Shown here: one piece after another, positions 18,338 to 26,674 of the stretch
How the letters are laid out: each line of letters starts with the position of its first letter
Position numbering within the stretch: the stretch's first letter is position 1
NCBI GenBank assembly: GCA_963974715.1
Contig: CAXBDK010000005.1
Coordinates: 62,001-126,000, forward strand
From: Sediminicola sp963974715
GTDB lineage: Bacteria; Bacteroidota; Bacteroidia; Flavobacteriales; Flavobacteriaceae
Reading direction: 5' to 3'
DNA length: 64,000 bases
The notes under the pieces: model-generated
What the model saw: the letters and a program-made list of their open reading frames with translations, nothing else
Databases searched by the model: none
What the model was told of the DNA's origin: nothing
Translations under genes and position numbers: made by a program

Positions 18338-19567
18338 TTAGACGTCATCTTTGGGATAACAGATATAATATTTCGTAACGGTTTTGGTAAGGGCCTTCAG
18401 GTTTAACTGGTCCGAAGCCTTGGCCACATCGGTCAGTCGCCCGTTCCTTGTCAGGATATTAATATTCTGTTTTTCTTGATCGTACGCCTTGTTTCCAATT
18501 TCCCCACTGAAGACAAAGTAGGAAGTTTCCGCGTCCGTAAGTCCGTAAGTAAGTTTTGTCCGCTCAAAGTGTTTTTTAAATTTCCCCGGGTCCACCGGCC
18601 TGTTCTTCAGTTTGATGGTCAACAGTTTTCTATTGATGATCATGTGGCACAGTTTGGACAATACCTTGTCGGGATGTTCCTCCCAACTTTTAATGGCGGA
18701 GAGGATGTCCACATCGTCCAATTTGGCAAATTGTTGCAGGGTGGTACCGTCAAAGTTATCCTTATTGATGCCATGCTCCATAAAATACAGTAGCGACCTG
18801 CTACAGGACAGCCCGTTTCCGGCATCCAACAGTTCGCGCGCCCTTTTTAGGACCCCTATCAATAGTTTTTCGGCCACCAGTCCTGTTTTATGAAGGTACA
18901 CCTGCCAGTACATGAACCGGCGCGCCATCAAAAACTTTTCGACCGAATAGATCCCTTTTTCCTCCACGGCCAATTCCCCGTTTACCACGGTAAGCATGGT
19001 GATCAGCCGTTCCGCACTTATATTCCCTTCGGCCACCCCTGTATAGAAACTGTCCCTTTTAAGATAATCCATCCGGTCCATATCGAGCTGACTGGACACC
19101 AACTGGTTCATGAACCTTTTGGGATAGGTACCCTTAAAAATGGCAATGGCCACCGTTAAACTTCCGTTAAACTGCTGGTCAAGTGCCTCCATAAAACGGA
19201 GGGAAATAAACTCGTGGTCCACACCCTCCACTATACTGTGCTCCATTGCATGGGAAAAGGGGCCGTGGCCAATATCGTGCAACAAAATTGCGCAGAGCAG
19301 CGCGTTCTCCTCTTCCGCCGTAATTTCAACCTTCTTAAAACGAAGCACTTGTATGGCCTTCTGCATAAGGTGCATACAGCCCAGCGCATGGTGAAAACGG
19401 GTATGGTGCGCCCCGGGATAGACCAGATATGAAAGCCCCATTTGGGAAATCCTTCTTAAACGTTGGAAGTACGGGGAGGCGATCAGGTCAAAAATAAGTG
19501 CATTGGGTATCCCGATAAATCCGTAAATTGGGTCATTAAATATTTTAAGCTTGTTTGATCTGATCAA
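18338..19567 (-). CDS. HD-domain phosphohydrolase
   Basis: A 409-aa metal-dependent HD superfamily phosphohydrolase of the type related to dGTPases and SAMHD1. The metal site is visible as TRFHHALGCMHL (first His), LLHDIGHGPFSHAMEH (HD motif and further His) and a later Asp in SSQLDMDRMDYL. The substrate is not known. No ATG occurs near the conserved N-terminus (KIFNDPIYGFIGIP), so I accept the TTG at 19567. It is transcribed away from porX, 38 bp apart, and reads towards lpxD. Confidence 0.9.
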   Translation of the reverse strand: MIRSNKLKIFNDPIYGFIGIPNALIFDLIASPYFQRLRRISQMGLSYLVYPGAHHTRFHHALGCMHLMQKAIQVLRFKKVEITAEEENALLCAILLHDIGHGPFSHAMEHSIVEGVDHEFISLRFMEALDQQFNGSLTVAIAIFKGTYPKRFMNQLVSSQLDMDRMDYLKRDSFYTGVAEGNISAERLITMLTVVNGELAVEEKGIYSVEKFLMARRFMYWQVYLHKTGLVAEKLLIGVLKRARELLDAGNGLSCSRSLLYFMEHGINKDNFDGTTLQQFAKLDDVDILSAIKSWEEHPDKVLSKLCHMIINRKLLTIKLKNRPVDPGKFKKHFERTKLTYGLTDAETSYFVFSGEIGNKAYDQEKQNINILTRNGRLTDVAKASDQLNLKALTKTVTKYYICYPKDDV

Positions 19568-19605
19568 AGCGACGAATCTTTAATTGAAACAAATATAAGC
19601 ACTAA

Positions 19606-21150
19606 ATGAACAAGATTACCATACTATGGGTAGATGATGAAATTGATCTGCTTAAACCACATATTTTATTTTTACAGGGAAGGAATTATGAGGTCATTAC
19701 CTGCCTCAGTGGCCGGGAGGCACTTGAGGAGCTTGCCAGAACCAAAGTCGACATCGTGTTCCTTGACGAAAATATGCCGGGCATCTCAGGTTTGGAGACA
19801 TTGGGTGAAATAAAATTGTTGTACGCCTCGCTTCCCGTGGTGATGATCACCAAAAGCGAGGAGGAACTGATCATGGAGGAGGCCATTGGGGCCAAAATTG
19901 CCGACTATCTCATCAAGCCGGTAAATCCGAACCAGATATTGCTGTCCATTAAAAAAAATTTGGACCTTTCCCGTTTGGTGTCCGAACGCACCGCTGCCAA
20001 CTATCAACAGGAATTTCGAAAGATCGCTATGGACCTATCCATGGTAAACAGCTATTCCGAATGGGCAGAGCTCTACAAAAAGCTCCTGTACTGGGAACTG
20101 AGGTTGGAGGAAATAGAGGATTCCGCCATGTTCGAAATACTGGAATCCCAGAAAACGGAAGCCAATAACCACTTCGGAAAATTCATGGAACGGAACTATG
20201 CCGATTGGTACAATGGCGGGGATGCGCCGGTGATGTCCCACACCCTGTTCAAGCAACTTATTAGGCCCGAACTAAAGGATAGCCGTACTCTTTTGGTGGT
20301 TATAGATAACTTAAGGTACGACCAATGGTTGGTCTTTGACGAGGCCCTGAACACCTTGTACAAAAAGAAAAAGGAAGAGCCCTACTACAGTTTGTTGCCC
20401 ACTGCCACCCAATATGCCAGAAATGCCATCTTTTCGGGACTGACACCCTTGGATATGGAGAAAAAATATCCGGACTGGTGGCGGAACGATACGGAAGAAG
20501 GGGGCAAAAACCTGTTCGAGGCGGAATTTTTGGGTGCCCAGCTCAAACGACTGGGCATGGACCTGAAATGGGAGTACCATAAAATAAGCAGTCTTAAACA
20601 GGGCAAACAGCTTTCACAAAACTTTAAGTCCCAAAAAGACAACGACCTTACCGTACTTGTCTATAATTTTGTGGACATGCTATCGCACGCCCGTACCGAA
20701 ATGGATGTGATAAAGGAACTTGCATCCAACGACAAGGCATATAGATCGCTTACCCTGAGCTGGTTCAAAAACTCCCCTCTTCTGGAAATCATCCAACAGG
20801 CCCAGAGCATGGGACTCAAGTTGATCATTACCACCGACCACGGCACCATTAACGTAAAACAGCCCTCCAAAGTGATCGGGGACAAGGAGACCAGCCTCAA
20901 CCTGCGCTATAAGACCGGTAGGAGCCTGACCTATGAATCCAAAGACGTACTGGAAATAACAGATCCAAAAAAAGTGTGCCTTCCCAGTATCAATATGAGC
21001 AGCTCCTTTATCTTTGCCAAGAACGATCTGTTCTTTGCCTATCCCAACAATTACAACCACTATGTGGGATATTATAGGAACACCTACCAGCACGGGGGGG
21101 TTTCCCTTGAAGAGGTGATCGTTCCTTTTGCGGTTTTGGAACCCAGGTAA
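19606..21150 (+). CDS. porX: PorX response regulator with PglZ domain
   Basis: Cytoplasmic regulator of type IX secretion in Bacteroidota. The receiver domain (1-120) has the acidic pocket Asp10/Asp11 (WVDDE), phosphorylation site Asp54 in FLDENMPG, the conserved Thr in MITKSEEE and Lys in IKPVNP. The C-terminal half is a PglZ domain of the alkaline phosphatase superfamily, with DNLRYDQW, ATQYARNAIFSG and TTDHGTINV as metal-site motifs; in PorX it acts as an oligonucleotide phosphodiesterase. 514 aa, close to characterised PorX. The partner kinase PorY is not in this window. tsaE follows after 35 bp. Confidence 0.95.
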   Translation: MNKITILWVDDEIDLLKPHILFLQGRNYEVITCLSGREALEELARTKVDIVFLDENMPGISGLETLGEIKLLYASLPVVMITKSEEELIMEEAIGAKIADYLIKPVNPNQILLSIKKNLDLSRLVSERTAANYQQEFRKIAMDLSMVNSYSEWAELYKKLLYWELRLEEIEDSAMFEILESQKTEANNHFGKFMERNYADWYNGGDAPVMSHTLFKQLIRPELKDSRTLLVVIDNLRYDQWLVFDEALNTLYKKKKEEPYYSLLPTATQYARNAIFSGLTPLDMEKKYPDWWRNDTEEGGKNLFEAEFLGAQLKRLGMDLKWEYHKISSLKQGKQLSQNFKSQKDNDLTVLVYNFVDMLSHARTEMDVIKELASNDKAYRSLTLSWFKNSPLLEIIQQAQSMGLKLIITTDHGTINVKQPSKVIGDKETSLNLRYKTGRSLTYESKDVLEITDPKKVCLPSINMSSSFIFAKNDLFFAYPNNYNHYVGYYRNTYQHGGVSLEEVIVPFAVLEPR

Positions 21151-21185
21151 AGTCCAATTATAGTGCATCAAATTTTTTTTATAAA

Positions 21186-21599
21186 ATGAATGTTCATTTT
21201 AACAAACGGGAACTAGATCGGGTGGCCATACAAGTACTGGAAAAAGTCCCCTCTAAAATTCTGTGCCTACACGGTGAAATGGGTGCCGGGAAGACCACAC
21301 TGATCAAAGCCATGGTGAAGGTACTGGGAGCGGCGGGAAACGCCAATAGCCCTACCTTCGGTATCGTAAACGAATACCATTTAAGATCTGGCGATGTTTT
21401 GGGATATCATTTCGATTGTTACCGCTTGCGCGATGAAAACGAAGCATGGGACATTGGGCTGGATGAGTACCTTATATCGGGCCGCTGGGTCTTTATCGAA
21501 TGGCCGGAAATTATACAATCGTTGTTGCCGGACGAAGCGGTCCACCTGTACTTGGAAGTTGCCGGTAACGACTTGGAAAGAAGATTGACAATAGCGTAA
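21186..21599 (+). CDS. tsaE: tRNA threonylcarbamoyladenosine biosynthesis ATPase TsaE
   Basis: Small ATPase that works with TsaB/TsaD to place t6A37 on ANN-decoding tRNAs. 137 aa; P-loop HGEMGAGKTTLIKAM (about 29-43), YHFDCYRL and the acidic IEWPEII complete the family pattern. Located directly downstream of porX, an arrangement common in Bacteroidota. Confidence 0.95.
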   Translation: MNVHFNKRELDRVAIQVLEKVPSKILCLHGEMGAGKTTLIKAMVKVLGAAGNANSPTFGIVNEYHLRSGDVLGYHFDCYRLRDENEAWDIGLDEYLISGRWVFIEWPEIIQSLLPDEAVHLYLEVAGNDLERRLTIA

Positions 21600-21904
21600 T
21601 AAAGCTATAGGGAAAGGTCCATAGGATTGCGAATATGCTTACATATTCTGTGTTTGATTGTAAGAATGTTAAGCTTTTTCTTCTTTTGTTGTACCATTAT
21701 GCAATCAAGATATAAACCAGAACGTTAATTTTAGTTAAAATTAGCTTCCTAATCTTAAATTATTCCCCAAAAACCCCTGAAAATGCAGTAAAAAAAATTA
21801 ATTTTACGCGGTCCATATCAGTATCTTATTTTTGGGCATTTAAGAAGCTTACAACAGTTTAAAGTGTATATTTTTTTCTAAATCCCCCATAATATTTCTA
21901 AAGT
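21600..21904. other. Intergenic region between tsaE and the HTH gene
   Basis: 305 bp, AT-rich, no credible ORF. It contains the palindrome TAATTTTA (21726-21733) / TAAAATTA (21736-21743) with a 2-bp centre, about 160 bp before the HTH gene, which could be an operator. No terminator with a clear U-tract was found after tsaE. Confidence 0.4.
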
Positions 21905-22288
21905 ATGCTTAAAACAATAGATCGATTGACCCAGTTCATTCAGTATGCAGGTTTAAGTGCCAGACAGTTCGATCTGTCCATTGGTGCAGGCAACGGCTAT
22001 ACCCTGAGAATGAAAAAGAACCACGCCTCCATAGGCAGTGATGTTATTGAAACGATTATCAGGACCTATCCCCAGCTCAATTTGGTCTGGTTGATGACCG
22101 GAGAGGGAGACATGATCAAAAAAAATGTGGAGACCGAGGTAAAGGGTTTTGATCAACTGCCCAAGGAGAAACAAAACGAGATCGAAAGGATCATCGAGCA
22201 AAAAATACGGCAACGTCAGGAACAGGAATTCCATAAACTACTTATGGACGTTACCAAAGAAATCGAAAAGAACCAAAAGAAACAATAG
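21905..22288 (+). CDS. Small HTH protein (XRE/phage-repressor-like)
   Basis: 127 aa. The N-terminal 70 residues resemble the short repressor-like HTH domain: IDRLTQFIQYAGLSARQFD, then a segment that would be the recognition helix region, ending in LVWLMTGEGDM, a motif common at the end of such domains. The C-terminal half (about 80-127) is a highly charged, probably coiled-coil helix rich in Glu, Lys and Gln. A related protein is encoded at 32573. It is the first gene of the accessory island between tsaE and ald. Target unknown. Confidence 0.72.
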   Translation: MLKTIDRLTQFIQYAGLSARQFDLSIGAGNGYTLRMKKNHASIGSDVIETIIRTYPQLNLVWLMTGEGDMIKKNVETEVKGFDQLPKEKQNEIERIIEQKIRQRQEQEFHKLLMDVTKEIEKNQKKQ

Positions 22289-22303
22289 CGATTTCAATGT
22301 CTT

Positions 22304-22352
22304 AGGTCAAGCCGAATCAAGTACCATATTTTGGTACGATGTGGCTTGACCT
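22304..22352. terminator. Nested double hairpin, probable bidirectional terminator
   Basis: AGGTCAAGCC (22304-22313) pairs perfectly with GGCTTGACCT (22343-22352). Between them GTACCA (22321-22326) pairs with TGGTAC (22332-22337), giving an inner stem. It lies between two convergent genes (HTH gene and the duplicated membrane protein), where a two-way transcription stop is expected, though the U-tract on the plus side is short (CTTTTT at 22357 onward). Confidence 0.6.
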
Positions 22353-22457
22353 ACGGCTTTTTGGGATTTCCATCTTTCATTTCCAATAATAGGCGCTCCC
22401 TAAGCGGCAAAAGTGCTGCTTCGATAAACCAGGGTATCGTATGCCTTATTAATGCCC

Positions 22458-23699
22458 CTACTTTTTTTGATCCAGTTCCCTTAGGAGTTCCTCCCTTAAT
22501 TTTAGCAGGGATTGCAGATGATTTTGGGCGTTCTCCGTATCCACCTTTGTATCCTGTAGTTCCCTAAAGATCTTCTGTTGGTGGGCCAAAATATTATTGG
22601 ACCCCTCCATCTTTCCCAAAAGCGCCTCTATCTCCAACTTGATATCTTGGTGAAAGTCCAAAATTTTAGATCGGTACCGTACCGCAATGGAAAGCGAGAC
22701 CACCAGCGACACCACGACAAAAACTGCCGGAAAGGCCCGTATATTGCCATAGGCATCCAAGATATCATTATCCTGAAAGGCCTCCCATATCTGGAACGCA
22801 TATAGGATAATGGGCGAAAAAATGGCATATTTCCACCAGTGTTGACAGGTGACATACCAGACACATAGCGGAAGTAAGGTCATAATTTTCGCACTGATAA
22901 ACCACATAAGTACCTTTACGTTCAAAAATCCATGGCTGCCAATCCTGATACCTGCAAACGTTATTTCTTTGATACCATCTTCCATGGCTCCGACCTGATA
23001 TCTGAATATTGGCATGTACAGCAGTAGAAGAATGACAAAACCCTCGAAAAGTCGTCTTGCCACTAGGGAAGGTTCATCGGCAATACCTGTTGAACGTTCG
23101 ATCCATTCTTGTATGCTGGTCTCCAGGGAATACAATTTCTTTAAATAAATTTCAAGGTTACCTTCCCAACCTTGGGATTTAATAACTTCATAATAAGCAA
23201 TATGCGACTTAAAATGATTCTTTGGGTTCCCATTGTAAATAAGATCGTACCGAACTGGATTGTGTATATTTTTTCTAGATACCATGAAATCAAAAAGAAA
23301 AATACCCGATCCTATCAGAAGGAGCGAAACCAAATCCACAATATCCATTTCGTGCAAATAGTGCGAAGGGACCAGTCCAAAATTCTGTAGGACAAAGTAA
23401 AAGAACAAGGAAGGCAGTGGGAGGATAAAGTATTTCCACCAATAGTTCGAGGAAAAATACCATATCAAAAATAAAAATAGGGGAATTATATTTTTTAATA
23501 TGATCCATACAAAGATCTGATCAGTTTGGAAAGGATGTTCAACGTGGAGGTTGAATAGATACAGATTATTTCCATCACCGTTGAACAATAGATGGAGGAA
23601 AATACAGAAGGGCAGCACAATTACAGCTATTGCCCTAATAACTTCCCAAAGAAACTTTTCGTTCCAAGCAGGTTCCCGCTTTTTTGGAGTACTTCCCAT
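22458..23699 (-). CDS. Polytopic membrane protein with internal duplication
   Basis: 413 aa, no family recognised. It contains two copies of one unit. Copy 1 (about 20-145) has VWIILKNIIPLF then WYFSSNYWWKYFILPLP; copy 2 (about 215-345) has LMWFISAKIMTLLP then WYVTCQHWWKYAIFSPI. Each unit would have four membrane segments, a loop of about 40 residues between the first and second, and the Trp-Trp pair just before the third. A soluble stretch of about 60 residues links the copies, and the C-terminus (about 350-413) is a charged coiled coil. The protein at 24484 is a single copy of the same unit. Function unknown. Confidence 0.75.
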   Translation of the reverse strand: MGSTPKKREPAWNEKFLWEVIRAIAVIVLPFCIFLHLLFNGDGNNLYLFNLHVEHPFQTDQIFVWIILKNIIPLFLFLIWYFSSNYWWKYFILPLPSLFFYFVLQNFGLVPSHYLHEMDIVDLVSLLLIGSGIFLFDFMVSRKNIHNPVRYDLIYNGNPKNHFKSHIAYYEVIKSQGWEGNLEIYLKKLYSLETSIQEWIERSTGIADEPSLVARRLFEGFVILLLLYMPIFRYQVGAMEDGIKEITFAGIRIGSHGFLNVKVLMWFISAKIMTLLPLCVWYVTCQHWWKYAIFSPIILYAFQIWEAFQDNDILDAYGNIRAFPAVFVVVSLVVSLSIAVRYRSKILDFHQDIKLEIEALLGKMEGSNNILAHQQKIFRELQDTKVDTENAQNHLQSLLKLREELLRELDQKK

Positions 23700-24251
23700 T
23701 TCAAAATTAAAATCTTACTACAATTGTACGTATTTTACCTTAAAAGTGGAACATAAATAAAGTATTACTGCCTTCTACAGTATAACCATACTGTTATCTC
23801 AGGTTTAGAAGGGTTGTCAGTTCTTCGCGGCAGCGGCCCCGTATTTCACGCAAGCCACTTGGGTAACTCCAATTTATGTTTTCTTACCAAAATCCATTTC
23901 AGAAAATAGCAATTGTCCAAAAGAAGACAAAGATCATGGTTCAATCTATAAAATAAGGATTGAACATAAGGCAGTTATAACCGTCGCCCAATTTTAAAAA
24001 AAGCCTCTTTTGAGTCCAAAATTCCCCTTCTATAAATAAATGTTCGTCAAACTGCATATAAACAAGGTAAACAACATCGCAGAATTCAAAATTTTATTGT
24101 ATATTTTTCGATGAAATACAAGCTTTTCGATAAAGTGATCGATTTTATCGTTTAAATGTTTATTTTTTCCGATTAAATACATCTTAGTAGTACATTTTTT
24201 CCTACATTTGTCCTGAAAATGAATCCAAACTTTAATTAAATCCTATTGACG
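23700..24251. other. Intergenic region upstream of the small lipoprotein-like peptide
   Basis: 552 bp, mostly AT-rich with a GC-richer patch near 23830-23870. No credible long ORF. It includes the palindrome CGATAAA (24128-24134) / TTTATCG (24144-24150), three degenerate copies of TTTTCGATnAA (near 24106, 24125 and 24166), and a -7-like box TACATTTG (24203-24210) for the peptide gene. The length suggests regulatory sequence or an unrecognised RNA. Confidence 0.4.
24203..24210 (+). promoter_or_regulatory. Candidate -7 box upstream of the small peptide gene
   Basis: TACATTTG matches TAnnTTTG, 42 bp before the ATG at 24252. No TTTG -33 element at the expected spacing was found. Confidence 0.45.
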
Positions 24252-24398
24252 ATGAACACTAAAAAAATCTTTTTTGCCTTTTTGGCATGCGCTACCTTGA
24301 TGATGGCCTCTTGTACTTCCAGTACTGCAGAGGATGATCAGCTTTATGACAATCAATCCATAGAAAGGGGCAAAGTAAAGATGCCCTCCAATGGTTAG
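24252..24398 (+). CDS. 48-residue lipoprotein-like small peptide
   Basis: ATG to TAG ORF of 48 codons. It begins MNTKKIFFAFLACATLMMASC: two Lys, a hydrophobic stretch and a signal peptidase II site with Cys21 as the lipidated residue. The mature part is only 28 residues, acidic then basic, ending GKVKMPSNG. A -7-like box lies upstream and a strong terminator 23 bp downstream, so it is a complete single-gene transcript of about 240 nt. It stands between two related membrane proteins. Family not recognised; a surface or periplasmic lipopeptide is the best reading. Confidence 0.68.
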   Translation: MNTKKIFFAFLACATLMMASCTSSTAEDDQLYDNQSIERGKVKMPSNG

Positions 24399-24420
24399 AT
24401 TTTAAGATTACCGATTTTAA

Positions 24421-24451
24421 AGGGCTTCTATATACTAGAAGCCCTTTTTTT
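24421..24451 (+). terminator. Intrinsic terminator after the small peptide gene
   Basis: AGGGCTTCTA (24421-24430) and TAGAAGCCCT (24436-24445) form a perfect 10-bp stem with a 5-nt loop, followed by a run of T. It separates the peptide transcript from the membrane protein gene that starts at 24484. Confidence 0.9.
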
Positions 24452-24483
24452 ATGTTATACCAATTAACATAATTATATAAATC

Positions 24484-25029
24484 ATGTTGGATTCGCAAAA
24501 CATCTCTAAAAAAGAAGTTTCGAGAAAAAAGAAATCCAGGAGTATTTTAATAGGAAGTTTAATTGCATTTTTTATTGCTATAACTCCCTATATTTTTTAT
24601 TCGTACCAGTATTTCCCAAAAGGGAACAAACTTGATCTATACTTTTTCGTTTATGAAAGTAAATATCAAGAAAGTATCTATATGATTACATGGTTGTTTA
24701 CAGCCAAGCTTGTTCCTTTATTATTACTTATCCTATGGTTTTTTACATGTAAACATTGGTGGTATCATGCTTTACTGATCCCTATTGCGATGTTTGCCTT
24801 TCAGATTGTTTCCCTTATCTATGAAGATAAAAACATGGACGAAGTGGAGATTTATTGGTTGATACCTATAATGTTGTTTGTCACGCCCTTTGTGTACTTT
24901 ATAAGAGTAAAATTATTTGATAAACATGTTCTGGGCATCGATCTGGAGGCCATGGATGCGGAACTTAAATATTATCAAGAGAAGGAGCGATTGAAAAAAG
25001 AGAAAGAGTTGGAACAAAAAAAATTGTAA
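24484..25029 (+). CDS. Small membrane protein, single-unit relative of the 22458 protein
   Basis: 181 aa, no named family. Four predicted membrane segments: about 21-40, 66-88, 94-115 and 122-142. The central part MITWLFTAKLVPLLLLILW followed by FFTCKHWWYHALLIPI aligns with both halves of the 413-aa protein at 22458-23699 (LMWFISAK...CQHWWKYA), including the Trp-Trp pair and the following Pro. The C-terminus (about 150-181) is a Lys/Glu-rich helix, as in the larger protein. It is 41 bp upstream of ald on the same strand. Function unknown. Confidence 0.75.
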   Translation: MLDSQNISKKEVSRKKKSRSILIGSLIAFFIAITPYIFYSYQYFPKGNKLDLYFFVYESKYQESIYMITWLFTAKLVPLLLLILWFFTCKHWWYHALLIPIAMFAFQIVSLIYEDKNMDEVEIYWLIPIMLFVTPFVYFIRVKLFDKHVLGIDLEAMDAELKYYQEKERLKKEKELEQKKL

Positions 25030-25070
25030 TTTTGGGCCGAACACATGTAGTTTAGACCCAGTTTACGACA

Positions 25071-26270
25071 ATGAACCAACCTTCCTCCCCTTTTAGCAAA
25101 CAACAATTACTTCCCCAGGAAGAGACACTTGAAATTTTACGCCAAAAAGGGGAACTCCATATTGGAATTCCAAAAGAGAACCAATACGAGGAAAAACGAA
25201 TCTGTCTTACCCCGGACGCCGTAAATGCCATTACGGCCAACGGCCATAGGGTACTCATGGAAGCCGGCGCGGGCGAGGGGGCACATTATTCGGATATCGA
25301 ATACACCAATGCCGGGGCCGAAATTACCCGTGACACCAAAAAAGTTTTTTCCTGTCCCCTATTGTTAAAGGTAGAACCGCCCACCTTTGCCGAAATAAAG
25401 CTTTTGAATCCGCAGACCACCATCATTTCCGCCCTGCAGATCAAGACCCAATCCAAAAAGTATTTTGAGGAACTGGCCAAAAAACGGGTCACTGCCATCG
25501 CATTCGAATATATACAGGATGAGGAAGGGAAATTCCCCGCCGTGAGGTCCCTTAGCGAGATTGCGGGCATATCCTCCGTCCTGATCGCGTCCGAGATCAT
25601 GGCCGCCACCAATAAGGGCAACGGATTGATGTTCGGCAACATAAGTGGGGTCCCGCCCGTGGAAGTGGTCATCATTGGCGCAGGCACCGTTGGTGAATTT
25701 GCAGCGCGTTCGGCCATTGGCCTTGGGGCCAATGTAAAGGTGTTCGATAATTCCATCAGCAAATTAAGGAGCATACAGACCCATTTGCGGCAGACCGTTT
25801 ATACCTCCACCATTCAGCCAAAAAACCTCCTTAAAGCGCTAAAGCGCTGCGATGTGGCCATAGGGGCCACCCGTGGAAAGGACCGTGCCCCCGTCGTGGT
25901 AAGCCGTACCATGGTGGAACATATGAAAAAGGGCGCCGTGATCATTGATGTAAGCATCGATATGGGAGGCTGTTTCGAAACCAGTGAGCTTACCAATCAC
26001 GACATCCCCACTAAAGAAAAATATGGCGTGATCCATTATGGCGTCCCCAATATACCATCCAGATATCCCAAAACTTCCTCCATCTCCATCAGCAATATCT
26101 TTACCCCCTATCTCTTAAAGATAGGTGAGGACGGGGGACTGGAAAACTCCCTCCGGTTTGATAAAGGTCTACGGAATGGCCTATATTTGTACCATGGGAT
26201 CCTCACCAACAAATCCGTGGGGGAATGGTTCGACCTATCCTACAGTGATATCAATTTTCTTATATTCTAA
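25071..26270 (+). CDS. ald: Alanine dehydrogenase
   Basis: NAD-dependent oxidative deamination of alanine to pyruvate, or the reverse. 399 aa, with an N-terminal catalytic domain beginning HIGIPKENQYEEKRICLTP, catalytic Lys in LLKVEPP and the NAD-binding fold VVIIGAGTVGEFAAR (near 200). The first 30 residues are an extension seen in the flavobacterial Ald/PNT-like branch. In related genomes this gene usually follows porX and tsaE directly; here about 3.4 kb of accessory DNA intervenes. The DUF4258-like gene follows 3 bp later. Confidence 0.93.
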   Translation: MNQPSSPFSKQQLLPQEETLEILRQKGELHIGIPKENQYEEKRICLTPDAVNAITANGHRVLMEAGAGEGAHYSDIEYTNAGAEITRDTKKVFSCPLLLKVEPPTFAEIKLLNPQTTIISALQIKTQSKKYFEELAKKRVTAIAFEYIQDEEGKFPAVRSLSEIAGISSVLIASEIMAATNKGNGLMFGNISGVPPVEVVIIGAGTVGEFAARSAIGLGANVKVFDNSISKLRSIQTHLRQTVYTSTIQPKNLLKALKRCDVAIGATRGKDRAPVVVSRTMVEHMKKGAVIIDVSIDMGGCFETSELTNHDIPTKEKYGVIHYGVPNIPSRYPKTSSISISNIFTPYLLKIGEDGGLENSLRFDKGLRNGLYLYHGILTNKSVGEWFDLSYSDINFLIF

Positions 26271-26273
26271 TGT

Positions 26274-26654
26274 ATGGCATTTTTAAAGCGGTTGGGGCTC
26301 TTTTTGGTGGGCCTTTCCATCGGCATAGTGTTCCTGACCTATTTCCTGAAGAAAAAAACCCAGGATACCGGAACGGAATTCTGTTATTTTCCCAATTGTA
26401 GGGTCCTTAAGGACCTTCGTTCCAAACCCCTACATTATTCGGACGAAATCAAGACCGCCATTGAAAACGACCAAATCGATTCCACCGCCATCGCCCATTT
26501 TTTAAGGGAGGGATCTATCGATTTCGGAAAGAGCGACACAAAGAGCGTTCCCTGTCGCACCTACCTCATTGAGGGTACCGTACAGGATGCGGAAAGGGTC
26601 CTGGAAGTGCATAACTGTCCCACCAAAGTGCTGGTGCAACGATTGCTTCCTTAG
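26274..26654 (+). CDS. DUF4258-like small membrane-anchored protein
   Basis: 126 aa with one N-terminal membrane segment (about 6-24, GLFLVGLSIGIVFLTYFL) and a small soluble domain. The C-terminal region, with CRTYLIEGTVQDAERVLEVHNC, looks like the DUF4258 fold found in many small flavobacterial proteins. Three Cys residues lie in the soluble part. It starts 3 bp after ald, so the two are co-expressed. Function unknown. Confidence 0.75.
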   Translation: MAFLKRLGLFLVGLSIGIVFLTYFLKKKTQDTGTEFCYFPNCRVLKDLRSKPLHYSDEIKTAIENDQIDSTAIAHFLREGSIDFGKSDTKSVPCRTYLIEGTVQDAERVLEVHNCPTKVLVQRLLP

Positions 26655-26674
26655 GGCAACCTACAGCGGAATCA

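Noticed and set aside
24111..24155. 14-codon ORF (MKYKLFDKVIDFIV) upstream of the small peptide gene
   Set aside because: Short, with no special amino-acid run or terminator, and it lies upstream of the promoter-like box at 24203, so a leader role is unlikely.
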